A DNA stretch of 64,000 nt from Bacteroidota bacterium (lineage in GTDB: Bacteria > Bacteroidota > Bacteroidia > Chitinophagales > Chitinophagaceae): assembly GCA_018267705.1 (NCBI GenBank), contig JAFDXX010000016.1, positions 1 through 64,000 of the forward strand. The letters run 5' to 3'. Every line of letters starts with the position of its first letter. The stretch's first letter is position 1. The notes under the pieces are model-generated. The model saw only the letters and a list, made by a program, of their open reading frames with translations, had not been told where the DNA came from and made no database searches. Below, one piece after another: positions 52,915-62,480 of this stretch. A program made the translations under genes and the position numbers.

Positions 52915-54161
52915 AAATAATACATGTAGTATTAAATTATTATCCATCAAAAGGCGGCACACAATGGCTCTTTCAAAATATTTCTGAACGTTTGGTAAAG
53001 AATTATAATGATGAAGTAACTGTGCTTACGGTTAATTCTTATTATGGTCCCGAAAAAAAGAATTATAAAAAAATTGCCGCTGCTACTGAAATTCATAATG
53101 GAGTTAAAATTGAAAGATTTTCTTTTCAAAGAAAGCATTTACCTTTTTTAAGAATATTAGTAAAACTAAGTAACAGATTATTTAAAACTCATCCTGAGTG
53201 TTGGCAAGAAAAATTATACGGCCCAATTTCCTCATCATTACACAACAAATTACAAAATGTAGAAGCAGATGTTGTTTGCGGTTCATCTTCTGCATATAAT
53301 TATATGTATTACTCTTTAGAAAGAAATGGTATCAATAAAAAACCTTTTGTTTTTATGGGTGCTATTCATTTTACAGAAAATAAAAATGAAAAAGTTATTC
53401 GTGCAAAAACTTTAAAAGCAATAACTGCATCTGAATTTTATATTGCAAACACTTTATTTGAAAAAGAAAGATTGATTGATTTAGGTATTCATGAAAATAA
53501 TATTGTAGTTGTAGGTTGCGGTGTAGAACCTAACGATTTTATAAACAATAACAGAGTAAGTACAAGAAAACAATTAAATGTTGAAGATGATGAAATATTA
53601 ATTGGTTTTGTGGGTAGACAAGAACCATTAAAAAGTATTGATATATTAATGAATGCCGTTGCTGATGCAAGAAAAATAAATAATAAAATAAAACTCATTA
53701 TTGCAGGAGCAGACTCTTGGTACACACCACAATTAAAACAAATGATTCAGCACACCAATGAAAATGGAAATGCTGTACAATTGGTTTCAAACATTTCAGA
53801 AACTGAAAAAATAAATCTATATCATGCTATTGATGTGTTTGCTTCTGCTTCCGCAAGTGAATCATTCGGTATTGTTTTTGTTGAAGCATGGGCTTGCAAA
53901 AAACCTGTGGTTGCCAGCAATGTAGGCTCTATTCGCTGCGTGGTTGATGATGAACAAAATGGATTACTTTCTATCCCGTTTAATACAAAAAGCTTTGCAG
54001 AAAATATTTTGTTATTAGCAAACAATACTCAGTTAAGAAATACATTAGGTAACAATGGTTATAACAAAATGTTGGCAAATTATACATGGGATGTAATAAC
54101 TGAAAAGTATAGAAATACTTATTTGCAAGCCATTAAAAAATTTAAAAGTAAAGTAGCGTAA
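52911..54161 (+). CDS. glycosyltransferase, family 4
   Basis: This GT-B enzyme of family GT4 has the N-terminal glycine-rich motif SKGGTQWLF near residue 14 and the C-terminal donor-binding region with FASASASESFGIVFVEAWACKKPVVA (EX7E-type motif around residues 316-330). Its 416 residues are typical. It overlaps the previous gene by 4 nt and ends 1 nt before the asparagine-synthase-like gene. The sugar transferred is unknown. Confidence 0.9.
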   Translation: MKIIHVVLNYYPSKGGTQWLFQNISERLVKNYNDEVTVLTVNSYYGPEKKNYKKIAAATEIHNGVKIERFSFQRKHLPFLRILVKLSNRLFKTHPECWQEKLYGPISSSLHNKLQNVEADVVCGSSSAYNYMYYSLERNGINKKPFVFMGAIHFTENKNEKVIRAKTLKAITASEFYIANTLFEKERLIDLGIHENNIVVVGCGVEPNDFINNNRVSTRKQLNVEDDEILIGFVGRQEPLKSIDILMNAVADARKINNKIKLIIAGADSWYTPQLKQMIQHTNENGNAVQLVSNISETEKINLYHAIDVFASASASESFGIVFVEAWACKKPVVASNVGSIRCVVDDEQNGLLSIPFNTKSFAENILLLANNTQLRNTLGNNGYNKMLANYTWDVITEKYRNTYLQAIKKFKSKVA

Positions 54162-54162
54162 T

Positions 54163-56022
54163 ATGTGCGGTATTGTTGGCGTATTTCAACATCAATCAAA
54201 TAAAATAAATAATCAATCTTTTATTAATTGGGCTTTAAAAGATATGGAAAGGCGTGGCCCTGATTCAAATGGTAATTGGTGTGATGATATTTGCCATCAA
54301 GGGTTTGTGCGTTTATCTATAAGAGATTTATCAACACATGCAAGTCAACCTATGCATTCAAGTTGTGGTAGATATATTTTGTCATTTAACGGAGAAATTT
54401 ATAATCAACAAATTTTTGAAAAAGAATTAAAGAAAGATGGAATTCAATTCCAATCAACTTCAGATACGGAAATATTGTTATACAGTTTAATAAAATGGAA
54501 TATAAAAGATTTTCTTCCTAAACTAAATGGAATGTTTGCTTTTGCATTTTATGATAAACAAACAAAAAAATTATTGTTGGCTAGAGATAGAGTAGGTATA
54601 AAACCTTTGTATATTGGTTGGAGTAGTGATGGTATTGTTTACAGTTCTCAATACAATCATATTATTAATCATTCTTATTGCAGCAACAATAGTTTAGATG
54701 CATCTACCATTGCAACGTATTTGAATTTGGGTTATGTTCCCGAAAAAAATGGAATCGTTCAAAACACTATGTTGTTTCCGCATGGGCATTATGCAGAAAT
54801 AATACAAGGCGAAGAATTAACCATTCATGAATATTATCAATATCCTGTTGCTATCAGTCATATTGATAAACCTTCTTTAAATGATATATTAGAAAAAAGT
54901 GTAACACAACAATTAGTAAGTGATGTGCCTATTGGAACATTTATGAGTGGAGGAACAGATAGTACATTGGTTACTTCGTATGCAGTAAAACAACAGCAAA
55001 ATATTCAATCTTTTACTATTGGTGTGAATGATAAAGTAATGGATGAAAGTGAAGCAGCACAAGCATTTGCAAATATTTTTAAAACCACACATCGCTGTAC
55101 TTTTATAGAAGAAAAAGATATTTTGAATATGCTTGACGCAAATTTTAAAGCATATTCAGAACCTTTTGCAGATTATTCTTCCTTACCTACTTTATTATTG
55201 AGCGAAATAACACGTAAACATGTAACTGTTGCCTTAAGTGGCGATGGAGGCGATGAATTATTTTGGGGTTATCCTCGCAATCAAAAAATAATAAATGCAG
55301 CCAAACCATTTGAACATAATTTGGTGTGGCGTAATTTTTCTTTCTTAAAAGAAAAAATTTTAAAACCTAAGCAACGAACTATTTTAAAAAGACATTTATT
55401 ATCTGCCGATTATTTGGAATACTATTATAAATCTTTATTTATTAACGGAGCAGAATGGTGGTTAAATGATATGATGAATGTTAATGCAACAACTCCTTAT
55501 TTTTTGCAAACCGTTGAAGCATATAAATCTGATTTAGCAGATACTTCTGTTATAATGAATAAAATAAGAAAATTAGAAACAGATTTGCATTTGCAAAGAA
55601 TTTTATTAAAAGTTGATAGAGCAAGTATGTACCATAGCTTAGAAGTTAGAGTACCTTTATTAGATAATGATATGCTGGATTATAGTGCAACTTGTAATTA
55701 TACAGAATGTATAAAAGAGGGGATAGGTAAATACAATTTAAAACAACTGCTTGCAACAAAAACCAGTGCAGAACTCGTTTTCAAGGAAAAAAAAGGATTT
55801 ACAATTCCATTAGGAAAATGGATGAGAAACGAATTAAAAAATGAGATAGCACAAACTATCTTAAACATGCCTACACATTTAGCAACCTTCTTTAATAGAA
55901 AAACTATTGAAGAAATGTGGCAAAAACATTTAACCAATCAACAAGATAATAGTTGGATTTTATGGGCGGTATATTCTTTCATAAAATGGGATGCAGTACA
56001 TAGAAACAAATTTAAAAATTAA
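54163..56022 (+). CDS. asparagine synthase-like glutamine amidotransferase
   Basis: This protein has the class II glutamine amidotransferase domain with the nucleophilic Cys2 in MCGIVGVFQ and the synthase domain with PP-loop SGGTDS near residue 263, as in AsnB. Its place among glycosyltransferases suggests that it amidates a uronic-acid carboxyl during polysaccharide synthesis, as WbpS-type enzymes are thought to do, but plain asparagine synthesis cannot be excluded. It has 619 residues and is flanked by glycosyltransferase genes 1 and 3 nt away. Confidence 0.86.
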   Translation: MCGIVGVFQHQSNKINNQSFINWALKDMERRGPDSNGNWCDDICHQGFVRLSIRDLSTHASQPMHSSCGRYILSFNGEIYNQQIFEKELKKDGIQFQSTSDTEILLYSLIKWNIKDFLPKLNGMFAFAFYDKQTKKLLLARDRVGIKPLYIGWSSDGIVYSSQYNHIINHSYCSNNSLDASTIATYLNLGYVPEKNGIVQNTMLFPHGHYAEIIQGEELTIHEYYQYPVAISHIDKPSLNDILEKSVTQQLVSDVPIGTFMSGGTDSTLVTSYAVKQQQNIQSFTIGVNDKVMDESEAAQAFANIFKTTHRCTFIEEKDILNMLDANFKAYSEPFADYSSLPTLLLSEITRKHVTVALSGDGGDELFWGYPRNQKIINAAKPFEHNLVWRNFSFLKEKILKPKQRTILKRHLLSADYLEYYYKSLFINGAEWWLNDMMNVNATTPYFLQTVEAYKSDLADTSVIMNKIRKLETDLHLQRILLKVDRASMYHSLEVRVPLLDNDMLDYSATCNYTECIKEGIGKYNLKQLLATKTSAELVFKEKKGFTIPLGKWMRNELKNEIAQTILNMPTHLATFFNRKTIEEMWQKHLTNQQDNSWILWAVYSFIKWDAVHRNKFKN

Positions 56023-56025
56023 TTA

Positions 56026-57201
56026 ATGCGTATTTGTATAGTTGTAGAAACATTTCCAACAGTTAGTGAAACATTTATTATTAATAAAGCACTTTCTTTA
56101 ATTGCATTGGGGCATAAAGTGCAAGTTGTATGTTTTAAAAAAACAAACGAAGTATCGGCAATATTTAATACACATAGCTTATCTAAAAACAATATTGCAA
56201 TTCATAAAATTAATTTCTCTACCAATCCACTTTCTATTATAAGAAATTTTGTAATAAGCCCTACACTGTTTTTTAAATCGGTTTCAATTTCTTATGAAAC
56301 ATTTAAGAAAAAATACAAGCATAATTATCTTGCATGGTTTATTAATAAGATAAAATATGATGTTATTCATTTCGAATTTTCAGGATTAGGAATTTTCTTT
56401 TTACCTGTAATGGATAAGCTGAAAGGTGCTAAAGCAGTGAGTTGTAGAGGAACTGCTGAAAATGTGAAGTTGTTAGATGATGAAGAAAGACAAAAGTCTT
56501 TAACAAAACTATTTAAGAAAGTTGATTTAATACATTGTGTATCTGAAAAAATGAAAGAAACAGTTGAGCCTTTTTGTAGAGATAAAAATAAACTTTTTGT
56601 AAACACTCCTGCTGTTGATACAAGCATCTTTAAACCGTCAACCAATAAAAAAGAAAATTCAATTTTTACTATTGTTTCTGTAGGAAGATTGTCTTTTGTG
56701 AAAGGTCATTTAATTGGATTGCTTGCAATAAGGCATATAGCACAACAAGGGTTTAATGTAGTTTGGGATGTAATTGGCGATGGACCTGAATTAGAACAAA
56801 TACAATTTCATATTCGCACATTACAAATAGAAAAAAATGTACGGTTATTAGGTAAACGCACACACGATGAAGTGAATGAAATATTAAATAGTGCCAATGC
56901 ATTAATACTTACCAGTTATGCTGAAGGCATTCCTAATGTAGTGTTAGAAGCAATGAGTAAAGAAATTCCGGTAGTAACAACCAATTGCGGTGGTGTTGCC
57001 GAAGTAATTGAAAATGGTAAAGATGGTTTTATTGTTGATTTGTATGCACATGAAGCAATGGCTCAAAAAATTATATTCTTAATGCAAAATGAAATTTTGG
57101 CCAAACAAATTGCTAAAGCTGCAAGGCAAAAAATAATAGAAAAATTTTCATTGGAAAATCAGGCAAAAACATTTTATAAATTTTATTCATCTGTAATATA
57201 G
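56026..57201 (+). CDS. glycosyltransferase, family 4
   Basis: This is a GT-B family 4 enzyme of 391 residues. The N-terminus FPTVSETFIINKALSLIALGH is characteristic of GT4 enzymes that add sugars during exopolysaccharide synthesis. The C-terminal domain has IVSVGRLSFVKGH near residue 217 and the EX7E motif in SYAEGIPNVVLEAMSKEIPVV. It follows the asparagine-synthase-like gene by 3 nt, and its TAG shares one base with the GTG start of the next gene. Confidence 0.9.
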   Translation: MRICIVVETFPTVSETFIINKALSLIALGHKVQVVCFKKTNEVSAIFNTHSLSKNNIAIHKINFSTNPLSIIRNFVISPTLFFKSVSISYETFKKKYKHNYLAWFINKIKYDVIHFEFSGLGIFFLPVMDKLKGAKAVSCRGTAENVKLLDDEERQKSLTKLFKKVDLIHCVSEKMKETVEPFCRDKNKLFVNTPAVDTSIFKPSTNKKENSIFTIVSVGRLSFVKGHLIGLLAIRHIAQQGFNVVWDVIGDGPELEQIQFHIRTLQIEKNVRLLGKRTHDEVNEILNSANALILTSYAEGIPNVVLEAMSKEIPVVTTNCGGVAEVIENGKDGFIVDLYAHEAMAQKIIFLMQNEILAKQIAKAARQKIIEKFSLENQAKTFYKFYSSVI

Positions 57202-58553
57202 TGCCTTTTCAATTTATTAAATACACACAACCGGCTTGGTACTTTAATATTTTACCAAAAGCCGAAGGAGTTATTCCAACTGCATTGTATCACCCTCAAC
57301 AATTACCATTACCCAATGGCTTACAATTGAGTGCTGATAACAGTTTTGAGACACAAGCAGCCCAATATGCCGACATTGGTTTTAGAGCATGGCATAACGG
57401 TTTTTTATTGCAAGGAGAGAAGAGTGCTATTGAAAAAAATCATCATACATCAAAAATTTCTTTAACAGATGAATACAAATTTCTAAATAAATATTGGGGA
57501 AATAAATGGGCATTGTTTGCATTGCTTGTTCGTTTGTGTTCATTTAAAAATCCCATTAAAGAAATTATTGCATTTAATAAAAGCAAAAAAGTAAAACAAA
57601 TAAATCTGTATAATGAATTATACAATTGGAGTGCCTACAATAATTTTCAATCACATTTAATTCAAGCAAAACCTTTTGTTACAGTTATTATTCCAACATT
57701 AAACAGATATGAATATTTGAAAGATGTGTTAGAAGATTTAGAAAAACAATCTTATAAAAATTTTGAAGTAATTGTTATTGACCAAAGCGAAAATTTTAAT
57801 GAAAAATTTTATGAAGGATATAATTTAAAATTGAATGTAATACATCAAAAAGCAAAAGAGTTATGGACGGCAAGAAACAGAGCAATTAAAGAAAGTAATG
57901 CAGATTATTTATTGTTTTATGATGATGATTCAAGAATTGATGAAGATTGGATTGAGCATCATTTAAAATGTATTGACTTTTTTGAATGTGATATTTCTGC
58001 CGGTGTTTCTATCTCTACCATTGGAGGTAAAGTATCAAAAAGCTACAATCATTTTCGATGGGCCGATCAATTTGATAGTGGTAATGCAATGGTAAAACGT
58101 TCTGTGTTTAAAAAAATTGGTTTGTTTGATTTGCAGTTTAATAAACAAAGTATGGGTGATAGTGAATTTGGAATGCGTGCATATATAAATGGATTTAAAA
58201 GTATTTCAAATCCATTTGCAAAAAGATTGCATCTTAAAGCAAATGCAGGCGGATTAAGGGAAATAGGGCATTGGGATGGATTTAGACCCAAAAAATTATT
58301 TGCACCCAAACCATTACCAAGTGTTATTTATTTGTATAAAAAATATCATTTAAAAGAATATTATCGTAATGCAGTTTATTTGGGAATTCTTCTTTCTAAT
58401 ACTTCTTATAAAAATAAACGCAGTGGGAAAATGTTATTAAAAAGTGTAGCAATAACTATTATAAAGTTGCCTTTACTTGCAATACAATTCAGAAAAAGTT
58501 TAAACAAAGCAAACGCAATGCTTAAACAAGGAAACAAAATTGAATGGCTTTAG
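57201..58553 (+). CDS. glycosyltransferase, family 2, with N-terminal extension and GTG start
   Basis: The GT2 catalytic domain occupies about residues 155-400 and starts FVTVIIPTLNRYEYLKDVL; the metal-binding motif is YDDDSRIDEDW and the acceptor region shows MGDSEFGMRAY. About 150 residues precede it and are not like a usual GT2 N-terminus. They include a FRAWHNGFLLQGE segment and may be a separate domain. The GTG at 57201 overlaps the previous stop by one base. The 10-nt overlap with the following ligase gene suggests translational coupling. Confidence 0.82.
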   Translation: MPFQFIKYTQPAWYFNILPKAEGVIPTALYHPQQLPLPNGLQLSADNSFETQAAQYADIGFRAWHNGFLLQGEKSAIEKNHHTSKISLTDEYKFLNKYWGNKWALFALLVRLCSFKNPIKEIIAFNKSKKVKQINLYNELYNWSAYNNFQSHLIQAKPFVTVIIPTLNRYEYLKDVLEDLEKQSYKNFEVIVIDQSENFNEKFYEGYNLKLNVIHQKAKELWTARNRAIKESNADYLLFYDDDSRIDEDWIEHHLKCIDFFECDISAGVSISTIGGKVSKSYNHFRWADQFDSGNAMVKRSVFKKIGLFDLQFNKQSMGDSEFGMRAYINGFKSISNPFAKRLHLKANAGGLREIGHWDGFRPKKLFAPKPLPSVIYLYKKYHLKEYYRNAVYLGILLSNTSYKNKRSGKMLLKSVAITIIKLPLLAIQFRKSLNKANAMLKQGNKIEWL

Positions 58554-59914
58554 TAAAATCAAAATTTAAAATTCCGGCTTATAAATGGTTATACATTAAG
58601 TATGCGGTGGCTTTGTTAGTTGGCATAGTTACTGGTTATAAATTAATACCTGCAAATGCACAAATAGCAATTACCGGAACCGTATTATTGTATTGTATAA
58701 TTGTAGGCTTACGTGAGCAGTTTGATAAATTATTTGCAATATTACCCATAGCCTGTTATCATGAAGCGTATATGAGAGGCTTTGTAAGAACCTTCCCATA
58801 TCTTGCTTTGCAGTATTGCTTCATGATTATATTTGGATTTCTTATATTAAAACATATTAGAACACGAAAGCCGCATACTAACTCATTCATTTTTATGTTA
58901 ATATTTGGAATTATCGAAATATTAAATGGCTTATCACCCAACGATCCTCTTTTACTTAAACCAATTCTAACACAAAGTCTTTGTTTAGTAGTAGTAATAA
59001 TTTGGGCATCATTCAATAAATTATCTCCGCTATTAATTCATAGAATGTTAACCTATATAAAAATTGCCGGCGTTTATTTAACGGGGATTGTATTGGTAGC
59101 ACATATTCAAGGTGGAATAGAATATAATACAGAAAGCAACTTCGGAAGTAGTAATGGTTTAGCTCCCGTACAATTAAGTGGTTATTTAGGTTTTGCATCT
59201 TTGCTATTTATTTTTTCTTTTCTAAATCCGCAAGAAGCAAAATATAAAACACTAAATATTAGTTTATTTATTTTAGTATCTTCTGTTATGATTCTCACCT
59301 TTTCGCGTGGAGGTTTATATTTTGTAGGAATTGTAATGGCTGCCTATATTTATTTTAACCGAGCTAATTTAAAAAGTTATGCAAGAATTATTTTTCTAAT
59401 TCCCATAGGTATATTGGTGTACTATATTGTAGTTGGACAAACCGGCGGAGCTATTGTAAAACGTTACGAAAAAAAAGGATCCTCTAACAGAGATGTATTG
59501 GTAGAAGTAGCATTTAAACTATTTTTAGATGAACCCTTAATTGGAGTAGGTACTAGTAATTTTGATACGGAGATTGTGAAAAGAAAATATTTCTCACAAA
59601 CTTCTACGGCACACAATGAATTTGTTAGGGCCATTGCAGAACACGGAATATTTGGGATGATTACTTATTGGGGATTTTTTATTGCATTATTTATAACTAT
59701 TTATAAAAGAAAAGGGCCATCCAAAGAATTTTCTATTTATTTTTTCTTACTATTTTGTTTAATAATAGTACACAATGGGCTAAAAATTTCTATACAACCC
59801 TTATTAATTATTTTGGCAATAGCAAACCCAACTTTAAATACTGTATCTCAAAAAATAATTTCAACAAAAAAAATTGGAACCTATAATAACAGAAACAAAC
59901 TCACAACAGCTTAA
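58544..59914 (+). CDS. O-antigen ligase/polymerase family membrane protein
   Basis: This protein has about eleven hydrophobic segments and the Wzy_C/WaaL signature near the C-terminus (STAHNEFVRAIAEHGIFGM, residues about 355-373) inside a periplasmic loop that begins RDVLVEVAFKLFLDEPLIGVG. Members either join repeat units (Wzy) or ligate finished chains to a lipid (WaaL), and I cannot say which. The gene overlaps the preceding GT2 by 10 nt and the following acetyltransferase by 41 nt. Confidence 0.86.
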   Translation: MALVKSKFKIPAYKWLYIKYAVALLVGIVTGYKLIPANAQIAITGTVLLYCIIVGLREQFDKLFAILPIACYHEAYMRGFVRTFPYLALQYCFMIIFGFLILKHIRTRKPHTNSFIFMLIFGIIEILNGLSPNDPLLLKPILTQSLCLVVVIIWASFNKLSPLLIHRMLTYIKIAGVYLTGIVLVAHIQGGIEYNTESNFGSSNGLAPVQLSGYLGFASLLFIFSFLNPQEAKYKTLNISLFILVSSVMILTFSRGGLYFVGIVMAAYIYFNRANLKSYARIIFLIPIGILVYYIVVGQTGGAIVKRYEKKGSSNRDVLVEVAFKLFLDEPLIGVGTSNFDTEIVKRKYFSQTSTAHNEFVRAIAEHGIFGMITYWGFFIALFITIYKRKGPSKEFSIYFFLLFCLIIVHNGLKISIQPLLIILAIANPTLNTVSQKIISTKKIGTYNNRNKLTTA

Positions 59915-60521
59915 TGCTGTAGTTGATTGTTATATTAATTGTTTCCCTAATTCACTAACTGTTAAGTTAGGCAAACCGTATATTAAAAAAACCTTGCAAT
60001 GGTTTTTGGCAAATGATAAACGTTTTTTATTTCATATTGAAATAGATAATAAAGTAGTTGGGTACTGCGGAGGCTTTGTACCACAACGCATTGGAGATGG
60101 TAGTGCCAGCGGAATGTTTCAATTTGCATTTAATGAGGCCGTAAAAGGAATTATAAAAAAACCTTGGCTTGTGTTTAATGAAGAAGTAAGAAGAATGTAC
60201 CCTTTTTTATGGAGAAATATTAAAAGAAAAGTTTTTAGAAATACAAATGCAACAACTGTTATTAATAAAACTACACCAATACACTTTCAACCCAATATTG
60301 GGTTGGTTGTAATTGGTGTACATACAGCATACCGAGGCAAAAAAATATTTGAATTGTTAATGCAACATTTTGATACTAAAGCAGTGCAATATGCATGTAA
60401 CGCTGCAAAGCTTAGCGTTAAACAAAATAATGCAAGAGCCATTAATGCGTATAAAAAATTTAATTGGTATATAGTTGAAGAGTTAGGAAATACTTATGTA
60501 ATGCAAAAAAATTATTTGTAA
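59874..60521 (+). CDS. GNAT-family acetyltransferase, TTG start
   Basis: This 215-residue protein resembles a GNAT N-acetyltransferase. The acetyl-CoA-binding segment is GVHTAYRGKKIFELLMQHF near residue 144, followed by the AKLSVKQNNARAINAYKKFNW region typical of GNAT C-termini. The first available start is TTG at 59874, which overlaps the ligase gene by 41 nt; no ATG lies close behind. It probably acetylates a sugar or the polysaccharide. Confidence 0.75.
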   Translation: MEPIITETNSQQLNAVVDCYINCFPNSLTVKLGKPYIKKTLQWFLANDKRFLFHIEIDNKVVGYCGGFVPQRIGDGSASGMFQFAFNEAVKGIIKKPWLVFNEEVRRMYPFLWRNIKRKVFRNTNATTVINKTTPIHFQPNIGLVVIGVHTAYRGKKIFELLMQHFDTKAVQYACNAAKLSVKQNNARAINAYKKFNWYIVEELGNTYVMQKNYL

Positions 60522-61558
60522 TGCGTAAACCTAATATACTTATTGTTGGTTTGTTTTTAAATGAAAAGAATAAGCATATTATTATGCGTACTGCTGCCGA
60601 TCAATTAGCCGAACTTTTTCAAAAACACCAATACTGTATTATTAAAACCTCTTATTATCCTAATAAAGTAAAAAGATTTTTAGATACATTTTGCACTATT
60701 CTTTTAAAAAGAAAACAATACACAATTGGTATTGTGCCTTTATATGGTGGTACGGCAAGTTTGCTTTGGGCAACCGTTTCGGTATATTTATTAAAATTAA
60801 TAAACAAACAAACTATTCTAATTATTCATGGGGGCTCTATTCCTGAAAGAATGAAAACAAAACCCAATGGTTATTTGAGAGTAATTCAAAAAGTAGATAC
60901 AGTAGTTTGTCCTTCTAACTTTATCATTCATCATTTAAAACAATACAACATTCATGCATTGTTAATTGAAAATGTTTTATGTTTAACAGATTATCAATTT
61001 CATAAAAAAAATGAAATTCAACCCAAATTATTTTGGATGCGAACTTTTGAAGATGCATACAATCCTTTAATGGCGGTACATGTTCTTTCTATTCTAAAAA
61101 AAAAATATTCCAATGCAACTATGGTAATGGCAGGAAGAGATGATGGATTACTAAATGCAACACAAATGTTAGCCCATGCATTAAATATAAATAATGCAAT
61201 TGCTTATCCCGGTTATATAACCAATGCACAGAAAAATGAATTGGCAGAGCAATGTGATGTATATATATGCACAAATAAAATTGATAATGCACCTGTAACT
61301 TTTATTGAAATGTTTTGTTTGGGTTTACCTGTAGTGTCTGTTAATTCTGGCGGTATTCCTTTTTTGGTGAAGGATGGAGAAAATGCTCTTTTAGTAAATT
61401 ATAATGATGCAGAAGCAATGGTCGAAAAAATTGAATGGCTTATTCAACATACACAAGAAGCAAATAAATTAATTACAAATGCATTGGCAACTTCACGTAA
61501 TTACGATGAAGAAGTTGTAGTTAAAAAATGGGAACATTTATTTGCTCAATCAGTATAA
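60521..61558 (+). CDS. glycosyltransferase, family 4
   Basis: This 345-residue protein is a GT4-type enzyme. The nucleotide-binding region NKQTILIIHGGSIPERM near residue 106 and the C-terminal donor motif CTNKIDNAPVTFIEMFCLGLPVVSVNSGG support the call. It starts on the last base of the preceding GNAT gene and is followed by a family 2 glycosyltransferase 9 nt later, so it is part of the same transcript. Confidence 0.88.
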   Translation: MRKPNILIVGLFLNEKNKHIIMRTAADQLAELFQKHQYCIIKTSYYPNKVKRFLDTFCTILLKRKQYTIGIVPLYGGTASLLWATVSVYLLKLINKQTILIIHGGSIPERMKTKPNGYLRVIQKVDTVVCPSNFIIHHLKQYNIHALLIENVLCLTDYQFHKKNEIQPKLFWMRTFEDAYNPLMAVHVLSILKKKYSNATMVMAGRDDGLLNATQMLAHALNINNAIAYPGYITNAQKNELAEQCDVYICTNKIDNAPVTFIEMFCLGLPVVSVNSGGIPFLVKDGENALLVNYNDAEAMVEKIEWLIQHTQEANKLITNALATSRNYDEEVVVKKWEHLFAQSV

Positions 61559-61567
61559 AATATTTTA

Positions 61568-62416
61568 ATGAAATTATCTGTTTTAATACGCAACCTCAAT
61601 CAAGCAACTGAATTGGAAATTTGCTTAAAATCACTCAAACATCAAGTAACAGATTTTGCTTATGAAGTAGTAGTGGTAGATAATGAAAGCGATGATAATT
61701 CAGTTCAAATAGCAAAGTATTATGAATGCAAAATTATAAATCTTTCAAGAAAAGAATTTACTTACGGTAAGGCACTGAATATTGGCATACAAAATTGTGA
61801 AGGAGAATTTATTTTAAATCTTAGTTCTCATGTAACATTACTGAGTCAAAATTTTTTACAACAAATACCCGAATTATTTTCCGATCCAACTATTGCAGGT
61901 TTAAAATTTACAAATGTATCTAATAGCAGTCTTACACATAAAGCTTTTATTAAAGGAAACACTTTAATAAATTGGGAAACAGAACATGGCGATATAAACA
62001 ATATCTGGCTGCATGGAATAGTGAATAATTGCTCGGTAATAAGAAAAACTGTATGGCAGCAAATTGCGTTTAATGAAAAACTTTTTTATTCAGAAGATAA
62101 AGTATGGGCATATCATGTATTGAAAGCAGGGTATAGCATAAAAATACATATACCTTTATTTTACCAATATAATAAAGCAATGACAAGGCAGCAAATTATT
62201 TCTAAAAGAGCAATGGAAGAAGCTGCGTACATATTATTTACTAAAAAATCACATAAAAATTATCCTACAGGTTTTAATGCCCAGATAAAATATGTTTTAA
62301 AACAATTGCAAATATTTTACTTGCGTGTTACAACGCATTGGCAAACTCAAAAAATTGTAAAATCTGTTATTAAATCTCAATTAAACAATTTTAATATTGA
62401 AGAGAGCGTTAAGTAA
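61568..62416 (+). CDS. glycosyltransferase, family 2, lacking a DxD motif
   Basis: The N-terminus SVLIRNLNQATELEICLKSL and VVVVDNESDDNSVQIA is GT2-like. The place where the metal-binding DxD is expected reads LNLSSHVTLL, so the first aspartates are replaced by Ser-Ser-His. Similar SxH variants occur in some GT2 groups. At 282 residues it is short but complete. It follows a GT4 gene in a run of glycosyltransferases and is followed by a 64-nt gap. Confidence 0.8.
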   Translation: MKLSVLIRNLNQATELEICLKSLKHQVTDFAYEVVVVDNESDDNSVQIAKYYECKIINLSRKEFTYGKALNIGIQNCEGEFILNLSSHVTLLSQNFLQQIPELFSDPTIAGLKFTNVSNSSLTHKAFIKGNTLINWETEHGDINNIWLHGIVNNCSVIRKTVWQQIAFNEKLFYSEDKVWAYHVLKAGYSIKIHIPLFYQYNKAMTRQQIISKRAMEEAAYILFTKKSHKNYPTGFNAQIKYVLKQLQIFYLRVTTHWQTQKIVKSVIKSQLNNFNIEESVK

Positions 62417-62480
62417 ATACTGTAAAATTTTTAAAACGCAAAACATCTATTTTAAAATCATTTCCCTTAAATATTTATAA

